Shown here one piece after another: positions 26,616-34,447 of a DNA stretch of 35,709 nt; position 1 is the stretch's first letter, and every line of letters starts with the position of its first letter. A program made the position numbers and the translations under genes. This DNA is from Deltaproteobacteria bacterium (lineage in GTDB: Bacteria; Desulfobacterota; Dissulfuribacteria; Dissulfuribacterales; JALVPX01), in contig JALVVK010000082.1 of NCBI GenBank assembly GCA_027023445.1, positions 1 through 35,709 of the forward strand. The letters run 5' to 3'. The notes under the pieces were generated by a model that made no database searches, was not told the DNA's origin, and saw only the letters and a program-made list of their open reading frames with translations.

Positions 26616-26739
26616 TTAGAACCTCCCGATAGATTTCCAGAAGTGGTTACTGAGCATTGTTTTTATCGTCTTTTTACAAATTTTCTTTAACCCGGATTAT
26701 GCCGCCCAAAGGCAATCTGCGGATAATCAGCATAAACGC

Positions 26740-27093
26740 TCAGTTAACCCCACCCTTGCAGGCAGCCGGGGAAAGTGGCCTGGGACAGTTCCATGGCAGG
26801 AGGGCTTCGTAGTCCTCCAGGGTCCTGGCAAGGGGCGGGTTTTCAAAGATGTGTCCGAAATAGCCATAGGGCTCAAGCCCACCGGCCTTGACCGTCTCGA
26901 TCAGACTGTATTCCGTGGTCCCTGAAAACAGCCCGTTTTTCCGGCCGACAACAAAGAGCCTGATGCTGTTTTCGGCAAAGTTGTTATCAGGCAAAAGACG
27001 GCCGTGCTCAAGATAACCCACAAGGCGATCCCACTGCTTCAGGGTGTACGGAACAGCCTTGCCAAGGAGCCCTTTCGGAGAACTCTGGATTGT
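26740..27093 (-). pseudogene. IS66-family transposase (TnpC) C-terminal remnant
   Basis: The frame is open from a stop at 27094-27096 and encodes GKAVPYTLKQWDRLVGYLEH, then GRLLPDNNFAENSIRLFVVG, RKNGLFSG, YSLIETVKAGGLEPYGY and TLEDYEALLPWN. These are the consecutive conserved blocks of the IS66 transposase C-terminus, including the DNN-x2-EN catalytic region. About eight residues normally found between FSG and YSLIETA are missing, and the N-terminal two thirds are absent. No intact IS66 ends were recognised. An exact tandem 10-base repeat, GTCTATGAAT, sits just upstream at 27181-27200. Confidence 0.8.
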
Positions 27094-27264
27094 TCAGGAA
27101 GCCAGATGCTACCTGGCCGCCCCGGGAAAGGTCCTGTCCAAGGCTGCCAAACTGCCTTTCCTGGCGGCAAAGGGGAACGCGTCTATGAATGTCTATGAAT
27201 ATAACAAATAGATGTTTTTTAGACCGTTAGCCGGCATTTCATACTAACCATGAAGATTAATTCG

Positions 27265-28752
27265 TTAATTTTTATCCACATGTTTTTTATCTTTTGGGCA
27301 TGCCGCGGTCTTTACCGGAAGCTTCATCACCACGGTTGTGCCCTCACTGTCCGAGGATCTGAAGGACAACTTTCCACCATGGCTTGTCACCACAAGGTAA
27401 GCCATGTACGCGCCAAGGCCTGTACCATTCTTTTTGCCGGCCGTCGCATATTTTTCAAAAAGGCGGTTTCTGATTTCTTTCGGAATCACGCCCCAGTTAT
27501 GCACGCTAACGCATAGGTGGTCTCCCCGGTCCTTTACTTTTATCTTTACCGTTCGATTTTCAGGTGAGGCCTCTATGGCGTTTTTAACAAGATTGTTAAG
27601 GGCGTTCTGCAGGCATACCTTGTCACCCACAAAGGGTAAATAGTCCTCCAGAGAATACATAGATTTATTGAATATGATAACGATATTAACATTTTTTTTA
27701 TCTGCCAGCTCTCTGAGGAGTCCCCTGGAACGTGCCACTATATCCATGAAGTTAAACCGGTCATTCCGGGGTTTGAAGGAGCCGTGTTCCATGCGGGTGA
27801 CATCCAGGTAGGTTTCCACCATCTTTTCCATTTGCAAACCGCACTGCCGAATCTGGCAGCAGTATTCCCTCTGTTTTTCATCCAGCGGTGTCTTTTCAAG
27901 CAGCCTGCAGGCAAGACCGACTATCCCGATGAGGTGGGAGCGCATATCGTGGCGCAGCATCTTTTCCATGTCTCTGCGGATGCTCTCTGTCTCAACAATG
28001 GCAGTAATATCACGAAAGGTGGAAATAATGGTGGGCTCGCCGTTGTAAGTGGCGGTTGCGCTGTTTACCGACATCCAGCAATATGTTCCATCTTTTTTTT
28101 TGAACCGATATCTCTGGGGGCCAATGGCCTCACCCCTTAGAAGCCGTGAGGCGTTCTTCAGTGCCCTGCCCCGGTCATCCGGGTGGATAAGATCGACCAG
28201 GGCATGCCGGTGAAGCGTCATGGAATCAATACCAAGAAGTTCGGCCAACGCCTTGTTTTGAAATATTATTTTTCCTCCTGAAAAAAGGGCCACGCCATCC
28301 GCGGTATTTTCCACCAGGATCCTGTAGCGTTCGTTTGATTCACGCAACTGCCTGTTTTTTTTCCGAATTTGTTTTACAAGGCGAATACGTTCGGCCACAC
28401 GGTTGACGCTGACAGAAAGCTCCTGAAACCTGAATGGCTTTTCTATGAAATCAGCTACCCCTAACTTGATGGCGTCAAGGGCGTGCTGGAAATTGCCATA
28501 CCCAGTGATAAATATGATACCTATATCTTCACTGACTTTTTTCAGTTCTCTGGCAAGGGACAAACCGTCCATCTGGGGCATGTTGATATCCAGAAGCGCC
28601 AGGTCAAATTGCCTCCGTCCGGCAAGTTTCATGGCATCTGCCGGACGGCAGGCCGAACTGACAGAAAACCCCATGCTGATAAGGGCCCTGGAGAGGACCA
28701 CGCACACGTCCTTCTCGTCATCAACAACGAGAACGTGAGTCAAATCTTTCAA
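27265..28752 (-). CDS. REC-PAS-histidine kinase
   Basis: A 495-aa soluble signalling protein. An N-terminal receiver (about 1-120) has phospho-Asp55 in LALLDINMPQMDG, Thr in FITGYGN and Lys in IEKPFRFQEL. A PAS domain (about 140-255) has YRILVENTADGVALF and ends FRDITAIVE. The kinase part has an H-box variant, MLRHDMRSHLIGIVGL, with His268, and an ATPase domain with NALNNLVKNAIEAS, LFEKYATAGKKNGTGLGAYM and SHGGKLSF. The start is TTG at 28752: the receiver's first strand requires it, no ATG is available upstream, and GGGAG lies 5 bases before it. It stands alone on the minus strand between IS66 debris and an empty region. Confidence 0.92.
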   Translation of the reverse strand: MKDLTHVLVVDDEKDVCVVLSRALISMGFSVSSACRPADAMKLAGRRQFDLALLDINMPQMDGLSLARELKKVSEDIGIIFITGYGNFQHALDAIKLGVADFIEKPFRFQELSVSVNRVAERIRLVKQIRKKNRQLRESNERYRILVENTADGVALFSGGKIIFQNKALAELLGIDSMTLHRHALVDLIHPDDRGRALKNASRLLRGEAIGPQRYRFKKKDGTYCWMSVNSATATYNGEPTIISTFRDITAIVETESIRRDMEKMLRHDMRSHLIGIVGLACRLLEKTPLDEKQREYCCQIRQCGLQMEKMVETYLDVTRMEHGSFKPRNDRFNFMDIVARSRGLLRELADKKNVNIVIIFNKSMYSLEDYLPFVGDKVCLQNALNNLVKNAIEASPENRTVKIKVKDRGDHLCVSVHNWGVIPKEIRNRLFEKYATAGKKNGTGLGAYMAYLVVTSHGGKLSFRSSDSEGTTVVMKLPVKTAACPKDKKHVDKN

Positions 28753-28846
28753 CCTTTCTCCCTCCGCAGACCCGTTTATCTACATGATGACTTCCGACCC
28801 TAACGCCGTAGTATTATTTGCCCTTTTTATGATATGCATGACATCA

Positions 28847-28869
28847 GAAGAACAGTATACCTGTTCTTC
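28847..28869. promoter_or_regulatory. Palindrome upstream of the REC-PAS-kinase gene
   Basis: GAAGAACAG and CTGTTCTTC are perfect 9-base arms with a 5-base centre (TATAC), about 95 bases upstream of the TTG start of the divergent kinase gene. The size and symmetry fit a dimeric regulator site; the binding protein is unknown. Confidence 0.4.
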
Positions 28870-29177
28870 ATAACCAGGCTGAAAACAGCCCCCGGAACAA
28901 TCAGGATGTACCACTATTCACATACTGTTCTGAATTTTATGACACAAATTTCAATAAAAAACAACAAACAGCCAAACTTTATGTCAAGTGGTGCTTCGCT
29001 CCCAAGGTATGAAAATGTACCTCTGGAAACATTTTACTTTTTATCCGTTTATATCCTTCTTTTGCAACACTAATCGAAAGCAATGGCCATTTTTATAAAT
29101 GGAAAAAACGAACGCAAAACACTGATTAAGATTAACAGGCCTTAAAAGCAGTCCGAACAGACAGGGCTTAAACCTGG

Positions 29178-29313
29178 TTATGCACTTCAAGTGCCTGAGA
29201 TGTAAGACGCACAGGACACAGCACCTTTCAGGCAAACAAAATATCTGGCTGAATCATGGCTAACTCTTTAATTATTCGACCAAAACATCTTCTCAGGCAT
29301 TTAAAGTGCATAA
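29178..29313. repeat. Imperfect inverted repeat with 22-base arms
   Basis: The left arm (29178-29199, containing TGCACTTCAAGTGCCTGAG) and right arm (29292-29313, containing CTCAGGCATTTAAAGTGCA) match at 20 of 22 positions as reverse complements, about 92 bases apart. Such a layout fits a small MITE-like element or the two ends of a largely deleted insertion sequence. Confidence 0.5.
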
Positions 29314-29449
29314 TTTATTGTAAAAGCAAATACCTGGCTGCCAATCTGTTTTCCCGCAGACAAGGGATTATCGCACACCGGACCATGACTTCTTGACCAT
29401 ACGTGCTACAAATGATTAGCTGGAAAAAACTTTCCCGGGGTACGAAAAA

Positions 29450-30226
29450 ATGAGATTCAGACCATGCATAGATCTCCATGAAGGCAAGGTCAAACAGATA
29501 GTAGGTTCCTCACTGAAAAAAGATAATCCCGGCGGGCTGGTGGAAAATTTTGTCTCCAGCCGGCCTCCGTCATATTACGCATCCCTGTTTAAAAACGACC
29601 GGCTCACGGGCGGTCATGTCATAATGCTCGGACCTGGCAACGAAAAAGCTGCCAGGGAGGCACTGAGCGCGTGGCCTGGGGGCCTGCAAATAGGGGGAGG
29701 GATCAATGCTGACAACGCTCCCTACTGGCTGGATCAGGGGGCTTCCGCGGTAATCGTTACATCTTACGTGTTCAGGGACGGTATCATCAAGATGGATCGC
29801 CTGAAAAAACTCCGTAATGCCGTTGGCAAAAACAGGCTTGTTCTCGACCTGAGCTGCAAAAAAAGGAACGGATCCTATTTTATTGTTACTGACAGGTGGG
29901 AGCGATTTACCAGGGTAAAAATTGACAAAAACACCCTTAATGAACTCTCCTGTCACTGTTCAGAGTTTCTTGTTCACGCAGCGCACGTTGAAGGCAAATG
30001 CCAGGGTGTGGATATTGAACTGATAAGGCTTCTGGCGGATCACAGCCCGATCCCCACGACCTATGCCGGAGGCGCGAAATCCATGAATGATGTACGCGCC
30101 GTAAAAAAGGCCGGAAAGAACCGTATTGACATAACCGTGGGCAGCGCCCTGGACATCTTCGGAGGAGTTGGGATAACCTACGAAGAGCTTGTCAGGTTTG
30201 TGTCAAAAAATGAAAAAACTGATTAA
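29450..30226 (+). CDS. hisA: Eukaryotic-type HisA (phosphoribosylformimino-AICAR-P isomerase)
   Basis: A 258-aa TIM-barrel isomerase of histidine synthesis that converts ProFAR to PRFAR. RFRPCIDLHEGKVKQIVGSS, the SSRPPSYYASLFKNDRLTGG stretch, GPGNEKAAREALSAWPGGLQ, IGGGINADNAPYWLDQGA, VIVTSYVFRDG, LVLDLSCKKRNG, EFLVHAAHVEGKCQGVD, TTYAGGAKSMNDVRAV and VGSALDIFGG together match the fungal/plant HIS6 form rather than the usual bacterial HisA. The usual bacterial catalytic Asp pair appears here in CIDLH and later motifs of the HIS6 type. No other his gene is in the window. It overlaps the L,D-transpeptidase gene by 17 bases, so the two are co-transcribed. Confidence 0.9.
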   Translation: MRFRPCIDLHEGKVKQIVGSSLKKDNPGGLVENFVSSRPPSYYASLFKNDRLTGGHVIMLGPGNEKAAREALSAWPGGLQIGGGINADNAPYWLDQGASAVIVTSYVFRDGIIKMDRLKKLRNAVGKNRLVLDLSCKKRNGSYFIVTDRWERFTRVKIDKNTLNELSCHCSEFLVHAAHVEGKCQGVDIELIRLLADHSPIPTTYAGGAKSMNDVRAVKKAGKNRIDITVGSALDIFGGVGITYEELVRFVSKNEKTD

Positions 30227-31142
30227 CTTGATTAACATCTTACTTATTTTCCTGACTTTCCTGTGGGCGATACAGCCCATACCGGCATGGGCCATGGACT
30301 GTTTCACCATGGAAAACGGGAAAACCGCCTATGGCAAAATTCTCAGGATAAAAACCACTCCCAATGATACACTTCTTGACATCGCCAGGCGTTACGACCT
30401 TGGATACAACCAGATCATTGGCGCCAATCCCGGTCTGGATCCATGGACACCAGGAACCGGCACTGAGGTCCTTGCGCCCAAGCTTTTTATCCTTCCCGAC
30501 TCCAGGCCGTCCGCCGGCATAGTTGTAAACCTTGCGGAAATGCGCCTGTACTATTTCAGGATAACGGATAACGGCAAGACAAAATTTTACACATGCCCGG
30601 TAGGAGTCGGGAGAGAAGGGTATGCCACCAGGCTCGGCATCTACATGGTACGAAGCAAGGCCATAGACCCCACATGGGTAGTACCGCCTTCGGTGCGCAA
30701 GGAATCCCCGGATCTTCCGGAAAAAATTCCGCCGGGGGCGGGAAATCCCCTTGGCCGGTATATACTCAGGTTTTCAAGGCTCCAGTACGGAATCCACGGC
30801 ACTAACCGGCCATGGGGCGTGGGAAGACGGGTCAGCCACGGCTGTATAAGGCTGTACCCGGAAGACATCGCGCAGTTATTCCCCCTGGTCCCTATAGGCA
30901 CATTGATCCAGATAAGTTATGAGCCTATAAAGGTTGGATGGGACAACAACAAATGCTATCTTCAGGTTTTCAGGGACTATGAAGGCAGAATAGATGATCC
31001 CTTTGCCCGGGCACTACTTGCTGTAAACCAGTGTGAGAAGGCGATCGGGCCATTAAAAATAGATCTTCGCAAAATAAAAAAGGCATTGAAAGAACAAAAC
31101 GGCATACCAGTAACTGTAGCCACTGGCACCCGGGAGGAATAA
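30210..31142 (+). CDS. L,D-transpeptidase (YkuD) with LysM-like region and signal peptide
   Basis: A 310-aa periplasmic L,D-transpeptidase. A signal peptide covers residues 1-28 with cleavage after IPAWA. A LysM-like segment follows (about 45-92: DTLLDIARRYDLGYNQIIGA), then the YkuD catalytic domain (about 103-238) with IVVNLAEMRLYYF, IHG (His196) and the active-site block RVSHGCIRLYPED, where Cys212 is the nucleophile. This architecture is that of LdtA/B/C and ErfK enzymes, which attach lipoprotein to peptidoglycan in enterobacteria. The start at 30210 is chosen for the signal peptide. It overlaps hisA and is convergent with the lipoprotein gene. Confidence 0.93.
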   Translation: MKKLINLINILLIFLTFLWAIQPIPAWAMDCFTMENGKTAYGKILRIKTTPNDTLLDIARRYDLGYNQIIGANPGLDPWTPGTGTEVLAPKLFILPDSRPSAGIVVNLAEMRLYYFRITDNGKTKFYTCPVGVGREGYATRLGIYMVRSKAIDPTWVVPPSVRKESPDLPEKIPPGAGNPLGRYILRFSRLQYGIHGTNRPWGVGRRVSHGCIRLYPEDIAQLFPLVPIGTLIQISYEPIKVGWDNNKCYLQVFRDYEGRIDDPFARALLAVNQCEKAIGPLKIDLRKIKKALKEQNGIPVTVATGTREE

Positions 31143-31154
31143 ACTAATTAAAAC

Positions 31155-31520
31155 CTATTTTAAAAGGCTCTTTTCAAAAATTCTTTCGGTCTTTCTGGCT
31201 GTTGCCTCCGCCTTGGCAGCCGCCTCGGTTGCCCTGTTGGTCGCGGCATCGGCCCTGTCCGCAGCTGCCGCCGCGGCGTGGGCGGCAGCTTCAGCCTTCT
31301 TCGCGGCAGCTTCAAGCCTTGAGGCCAGGTCTTCCAGCCTCTTTGTTGCCGCATCCGCCCTGGCTGCAGCCGCCTTTGACTCTTCTGATGCCTTTATGGC
31401 CTGCTTCATCAGGGCCTTGTCCTGGTCACTGGGTCCGCAGCCATGAAGCAAGGGAAACACAAAAAAGAAAACCAGAACGATAACCTTTAACGATTTTCTG
31501 ATGTCAGAATAAGTTTTCAT
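31155..31520 (-). CDS. Ala-rich coiled-coil lipoprotein, Lpp-like
   Basis: A 121-aa lipoprotein. The signal sequence ends in the lipobox LLHGC with Cys28 as the lipidated residue. The mature part is a long Ala/Lys/Glu/Arg coiled coil with an internal repeat (RADAATKRLEDLA and RADAATNRATEAA), ending KSLLK with a C-terminal Lys. Braun's lipoprotein and OprI are built the same way and are joined to peptidoglycan through the C-terminal Lys by L,D-transpeptidases. It is longer than those (about 93 mature residues against under 70). GAGGG lies 5 bases before the ATG. It sits between two YkuD proteins, so a role in tethering the outer membrane is a reasonable inference. Confidence 0.88.
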   Translation of the reverse strand: MKTYSDIRKSLKVIVLVFFFVFPLLHGCGPSDQDKALMKQAIKASEESKAAAARADAATKRLEDLASRLEAAAKKAEAAAHAAAAAADRADAATNRATEAAAKAEATARKTERIFEKSLLK

Positions 31521-32472
31521 GGATAACCCTCAACGCAAGGAATTAATACATATAATAATTATTATAACAGGGTTAATGTTTTGTCTGCAATGCCTCATCT
31601 TCTTCGCCCCGGCCCCCTGCCTGGGCCTATGCATACTGATTGACAAGGCGACTCACACACTAAGAGTCCAGGCATCAAAGGATCTCAAGTTCCCGGTATC
31701 ACTGGGAATCGACCCCGTATCTCCGAAACGCCACAGGGGAGATGGAGCTACCCCGGAAGGGCTTTATTATATAACATATATGAAAAAGAAAAGCAGATTT
31801 TATAAGTTTATCGGCATTTCCTATCCAAACATCATTGACGCATGGCTTGGAAAAAGGGCGGGAATAATTGGCATCCGGGATCAACAAAGAATTATCCAGG
31901 CCATATCACGCAGGACAACTCCGCCCCAGGATACCCCTCTTGGGGGAGAAATAGGCATTCATGGAGGGGGCGTGAGGCGAGACACGCAGGGAGTTGCGGG
32001 CATCGACTGGACCCAGGGTTGCATAGCAATGGAAGACCGGGACATAGACCGTTTATTTCCTCTGTGCAAACCGGGAATGCCCGTGATCATATACAACAGC
32101 AAGGCGGCCTTTTTTGACATGATGCGCCCATTTGCGTATCCTGTTGATCTCTGCGATAAGGGGCAGGAGCATGTCTCCAGACTGGGCTTCATCACCAGCT
32201 TTGGCCCGTCTCTTCTGACTCTGAAGGAATCAGACGACTTTAACCGGGCCATCAGGATAACGGTATATGGCAGGGGAACGGACCATCCTCCCACATGCGA
32301 GATTATTGATCGTAACGGTGACGGGAAAACAGATTTCAGGGACAAAATCATTGGAAAATTAGACGGCATCAGCGCCCAAAAGACCTATGGCGTCATGAAA
32401 AAAGAGATGGTCAGGGCGCTTTCAAAGGGGAAAATAAAAGGCTGGAGGCTACGGAATGGTCGCCTTAAATAA
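31519..32472 (+). CDS. YkuD-family protein, YafK/DpaA-like, with Ca-binding-type loop
   Basis: A 317-aa secreted or membrane-anchored YkuD protein. A hydrophobic N-terminal segment (about 11-38) is a signal peptide or anchor. The catalytic domain has IDKATHTLRVQ, GDGATPEGLYYI, GIHGGG (His148) and DWTQGCIAMEDRDIDRLF with Cys168. The TxGCIAM form is closer to the YafK/DpaA group, which in E. coli releases lipoprotein from peptidoglycan, than to the SHGCIR form of crosslinking enzymes. Near the C-terminus IIDRNGDGKTDFRD has a DxNxDGxxD calcium-loop pattern (264-272). The ATG at 31519 overlaps the divergent lipoprotein ATG; an internal ATG at 31576 is an alternative start. Confidence 0.85.
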   Translation: MDNPQRKELIHIIIIITGLMFCLQCLIFFAPAPCLGLCILIDKATHTLRVQASKDLKFPVSLGIDPVSPKRHRGDGATPEGLYYITYMKKKSRFYKFIGISYPNIIDAWLGKRAGIIGIRDQQRIIQAISRRTTPPQDTPLGGEIGIHGGGVRRDTQGVAGIDWTQGCIAMEDRDIDRLFPLCKPGMPVIIYNSKAAFFDMMRPFAYPVDLCDKGQEHVSRLGFITSFGPSLLTLKESDDFNRAIRITVYGRGTDHPPTCEIIDRNGDGKTDFRDKIIGKLDGISAQKTYGVMKKEMVRALSKGKIKGWRLRNGRLK

Positions 32473-33067
32473 CATTATCTGGCCGTTAGCGGCATATCTC
32501 CTCGGATCAATTCCATTTGGCCTTCTGATGGCAAAATCCAGGGGTGTGGATCTGCGGCAGCATGGAAGCGGAAACATCGGCGCCACCAATGTGGCTCGTA
32601 CTCTGGGAAAATCCTTTGGCCTTATGACCCTCATGGCAGACATATCCAAGGGGCTGCTGCCTGTTCTCGGATGCAAATTTCTGGGAAAGGATCTGATGAA
32701 TGTTCAATTCATACTGTCCCTGACCGGCCTTGCAGCGGTAGCTGGACACTGTTTTCCCGTATTCCTGGGCTTCAGGGGCGGCAAAGGCGTGGCTACCGCT
32801 GTTGGCGTATTCCTGGGGCTGTGCCCAAAGGCCCTTGCCTTTGCAGCCGCGGGTTTTATAGCCGTGGTTAAGGTCTCGGGCTATGTATCCCTGGGGTCCC
32901 TGAGCGCATCAGCAATCATGCCTGCGTTAATCCACATGTTCTGCCCCGGCCACTTCGTTGAACCCATGGCCTGGAGCATTGCGATTATCATATGGTTCAG
33001 ACACCAGGATAATATCAGGAGGCTGTTTTCCGGGCAGGAAAAATCCTGGAAAAAGAGCGGTAAATAG
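32456..33067 (+). CDS. plsY: Glycerol-3-phosphate acyltransferase PlsY
   Basis: A 203-aa polytopic inner-membrane enzyme that acylates glycerol-3-phosphate with acyl-phosphate, the first step of phospholipid synthesis. The conserved motifs are all present: YLLGSIPFGLLMAK, HGSGNIGATNVARTLGK, and AVAGHCFPVFLGFRGGKGVAT. About five hydrophobic helices are visible. GGAGG lies 7 bases before the ATG, which overlaps the upstream YkuD gene by 17 bases. Its stop codon directly abuts that of the convergent ntrX gene, leaving no intergenic space. Confidence 0.96.
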   Translation: MVALNNIIWPLAAYLLGSIPFGLLMAKSRGVDLRQHGSGNIGATNVARTLGKSFGLMTLMADISKGLLPVLGCKFLGKDLMNVQFILSLTGLAAVAGHCFPVFLGFRGGKGVATAVGVFLGLCPKALAFAAAGFIAVVKVSGYVSLGSLSASAIMPALIHMFCPGHFVEPMAWSIAIIIWFRHQDNIRRLFSGQEKSWKKSGK

Positions 33068-34447
33068 TCAAATTACAAGCCCCAGTGCCTTTATTTTACG
33101 ATGCAGATGCCGTCTTTCAATACCAATGGCCTCAGCGGTTTTTTTTATGTTGCCCTGGTTTTCCCTGAGCTTGTTTGTCAGGTAGGCCTTCTCGAACATG
33201 GCTTTAGCCTGGCGGTAATCCCCGCATTCAAACCATGGAGCGGCCGTTTCCCCCTCATTTTCCCTGACAGGAGTCCCTGTATCTGAACGCAGAAACGATG
33301 ACGGAAGATCCCCAATGGTAATCTGTTTTCCCCTTGAGAGGATCAATAGACGTTCCACCATGTTTCTCAGTTCCCTGACATTCCCAGGCCAGTCATAGGA
33401 TTTCAGGGCCTCAAACACCTCTGACGCCACTCTCTTGGGCCTTAAAGCGATCTGCCCGGCAAATTCCCTCAGAAACTCATTGACAAGAAGCGGGATGTCT
33501 TCCTTCCTTTCTCTCAGGGGAGGGACCTCCATGGGAATAACATTGAGGCGGTAAAACAGGTCCTCCCTGAACTGGCCGGCGCCGATTTCCTTTTCCAGGT
33601 CCTTGTTGGTAGCGGCTATTATCCTGACGTCCACGCTTATGGTCTTGCTCCCGCCTACCCGTTCAAACCGTTGCTCCTGCAGAATCCTCAGGATCTTTGC
33701 CTGGGTCTTCATGCTCATATCGCCGATTTCATCCAGGAAAAGCGTGCCTCCGTTGGCAAGGTCAAATTTCCCCCTCTTCATGGAAGTAGCCCCGGTAAAG
33801 GCCCCCTTCTCATGGCCGAAAAGCTCACTTTCTATGAGCTCTTCAGGAATGGCCGCGCAGTTGATCTCCACCAGGGGTTTGTCCTTACGCCTGCTCAGGT
33901 TATGAATCGTCCTTGCAACCAGTTCTTTTCCCGTGCCGTTTTCCCCCTGTATGAGCACCCATGCATCTGTAGGGGCAACAAGGCTGATCTGTTCCTTCAG
34001 CTGAAGCATGGCAGGACTTTCCCCTGTCAGCTCCTGCCTGGACGCAGCCTTCTGTTTCAGAAGGACATTCTCCTCCTGGAGGTCATGATATCTCAGGGCG
34101 TTATAAATAGTGAGAAGAAGCTGCTCGTATGAAAGGGGTTTTTCGATAAAGTCGTAGGCCCCAAGCTTTGTTGCCTTGACAGCGGTTTCGATGTTTCCAT
34201 GGCCCGACATGATAAGCACCGGCACAAAGGGCCACTCTGCCCGGATTTTTCTCAACACCTCCAGACCATCCATGCCTGGCATCCAGACATCGAGCAGCAC
34301 GAGGTCCAGGAGTTCCTCTTCCATGATTTTCAGGGCCTTTTCCCCGCTTTCGGCTGTCAGCGGATAAAAACCCTCATCTTCCAGTATATCGGTAACCGAC
34401 TGGAGAATGCTCTGTTCATCATCAACAACAAGGACCCTCTTTTTCAT
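33068..34447 (-). CDS. ntrX: Sigma-54 response regulator NtrX
   Basis: A 459-aa activator of sigma-54 promoters. The receiver (about 1-120) has phospho-Asp53 in LVLLDVWMPGMDGL and Lys in IEKPLSYEQL. The AAA+ domain (about 142-370) has Walker A GENGTGKE (168-175), the sigma-54-contacting GAFTGA (215-220), Walker B GGTLFLDE (233-240) and the sensor region FRVDLFYRLNV in the form REDLFYRLNVIPMEVPPLRE. The C-terminal helix-turn-helix is NQGNIKKTAEAIGIERRHLH. Because its partner is an NtrY-type kinase with overlapping ATGA, I call it NtrX, a regulator of nitrogen or envelope/redox functions. Targets are not visible here. Confidence 0.92.
   Translation of the reverse strand: MKKRVLVVDDEQSILQSVTDILEDEGFYPLTAESGEKALKIMEEELLDLVLLDVWMPGMDGLEVLRKIRAEWPFVPVLIMSGHGNIETAVKATKLGAYDFIEKPLSYEQLLLTIYNALRYHDLQEENVLLKQKAASRQELTGESPAMLQLKEQISLVAPTDAWVLIQGENGTGKELVARTIHNLSRRKDKPLVEINCAAIPEELIESELFGHEKGAFTGATSMKRGKFDLANGGTLFLDEIGDMSMKTQAKILRILQEQRFERVGGSKTISVDVRIIAATNKDLEKEIGAGQFREDLFYRLNVIPMEVPPLRERKEDIPLLVNEFLREFAGQIALRPKRVASEVFEALKSYDWPGNVRELRNMVERLLILSRGKQITIGDLPSSFLRSDTGTPVRENEGETAAPWFECGDYRQAKAMFEKAYLTNKLRENQGNIKKTAEAIGIERRHLHRKIKALGLVI

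Larger units (their letters stand above)
28753..29449. other. Long intergenic region
   Basis: About 700 bases without a supportable protein gene. It contains a 9-base-arm palindrome (28847-28869) and a long imperfect inverted repeat (29178-29313). A 27-codon frame at 29180 with a CxxC pair overlaps the latter and lacks a ribosome site. The region is AT-rich and is likely a mix of promoter and decayed mobile DNA. Confidence 0.5.

Noticed and set aside
15336-27093. One IS66 element split by insertion of the signalling block
   Set aside because: On the minus strand tnpB should lie upstream of tnpC, meaning at higher coordinates. Here it lies at lower coordinates, so the two fragments cannot come from one simply interrupted copy.
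28834-29073. Plus-strand 79-codon frame in the long intergenic region
   Set aside because: No ribosome site, no recognisable motif, and atypical composition for this genome.
29180-29263. 27-codon frame with a CxxC pair
   Set aside because: It overlaps the left arm of the inverted repeat and has no ribosome site. The CxxC alone is too little evidence for a gene.
31202-31483. Plus-strand frames opposite the lipoprotein
   Set aside because: The Ala-rich, GC-rich repeat of the lipoprotein gene keeps several frames open. The lipobox, ribosome site and coiled coil support only the minus strand.
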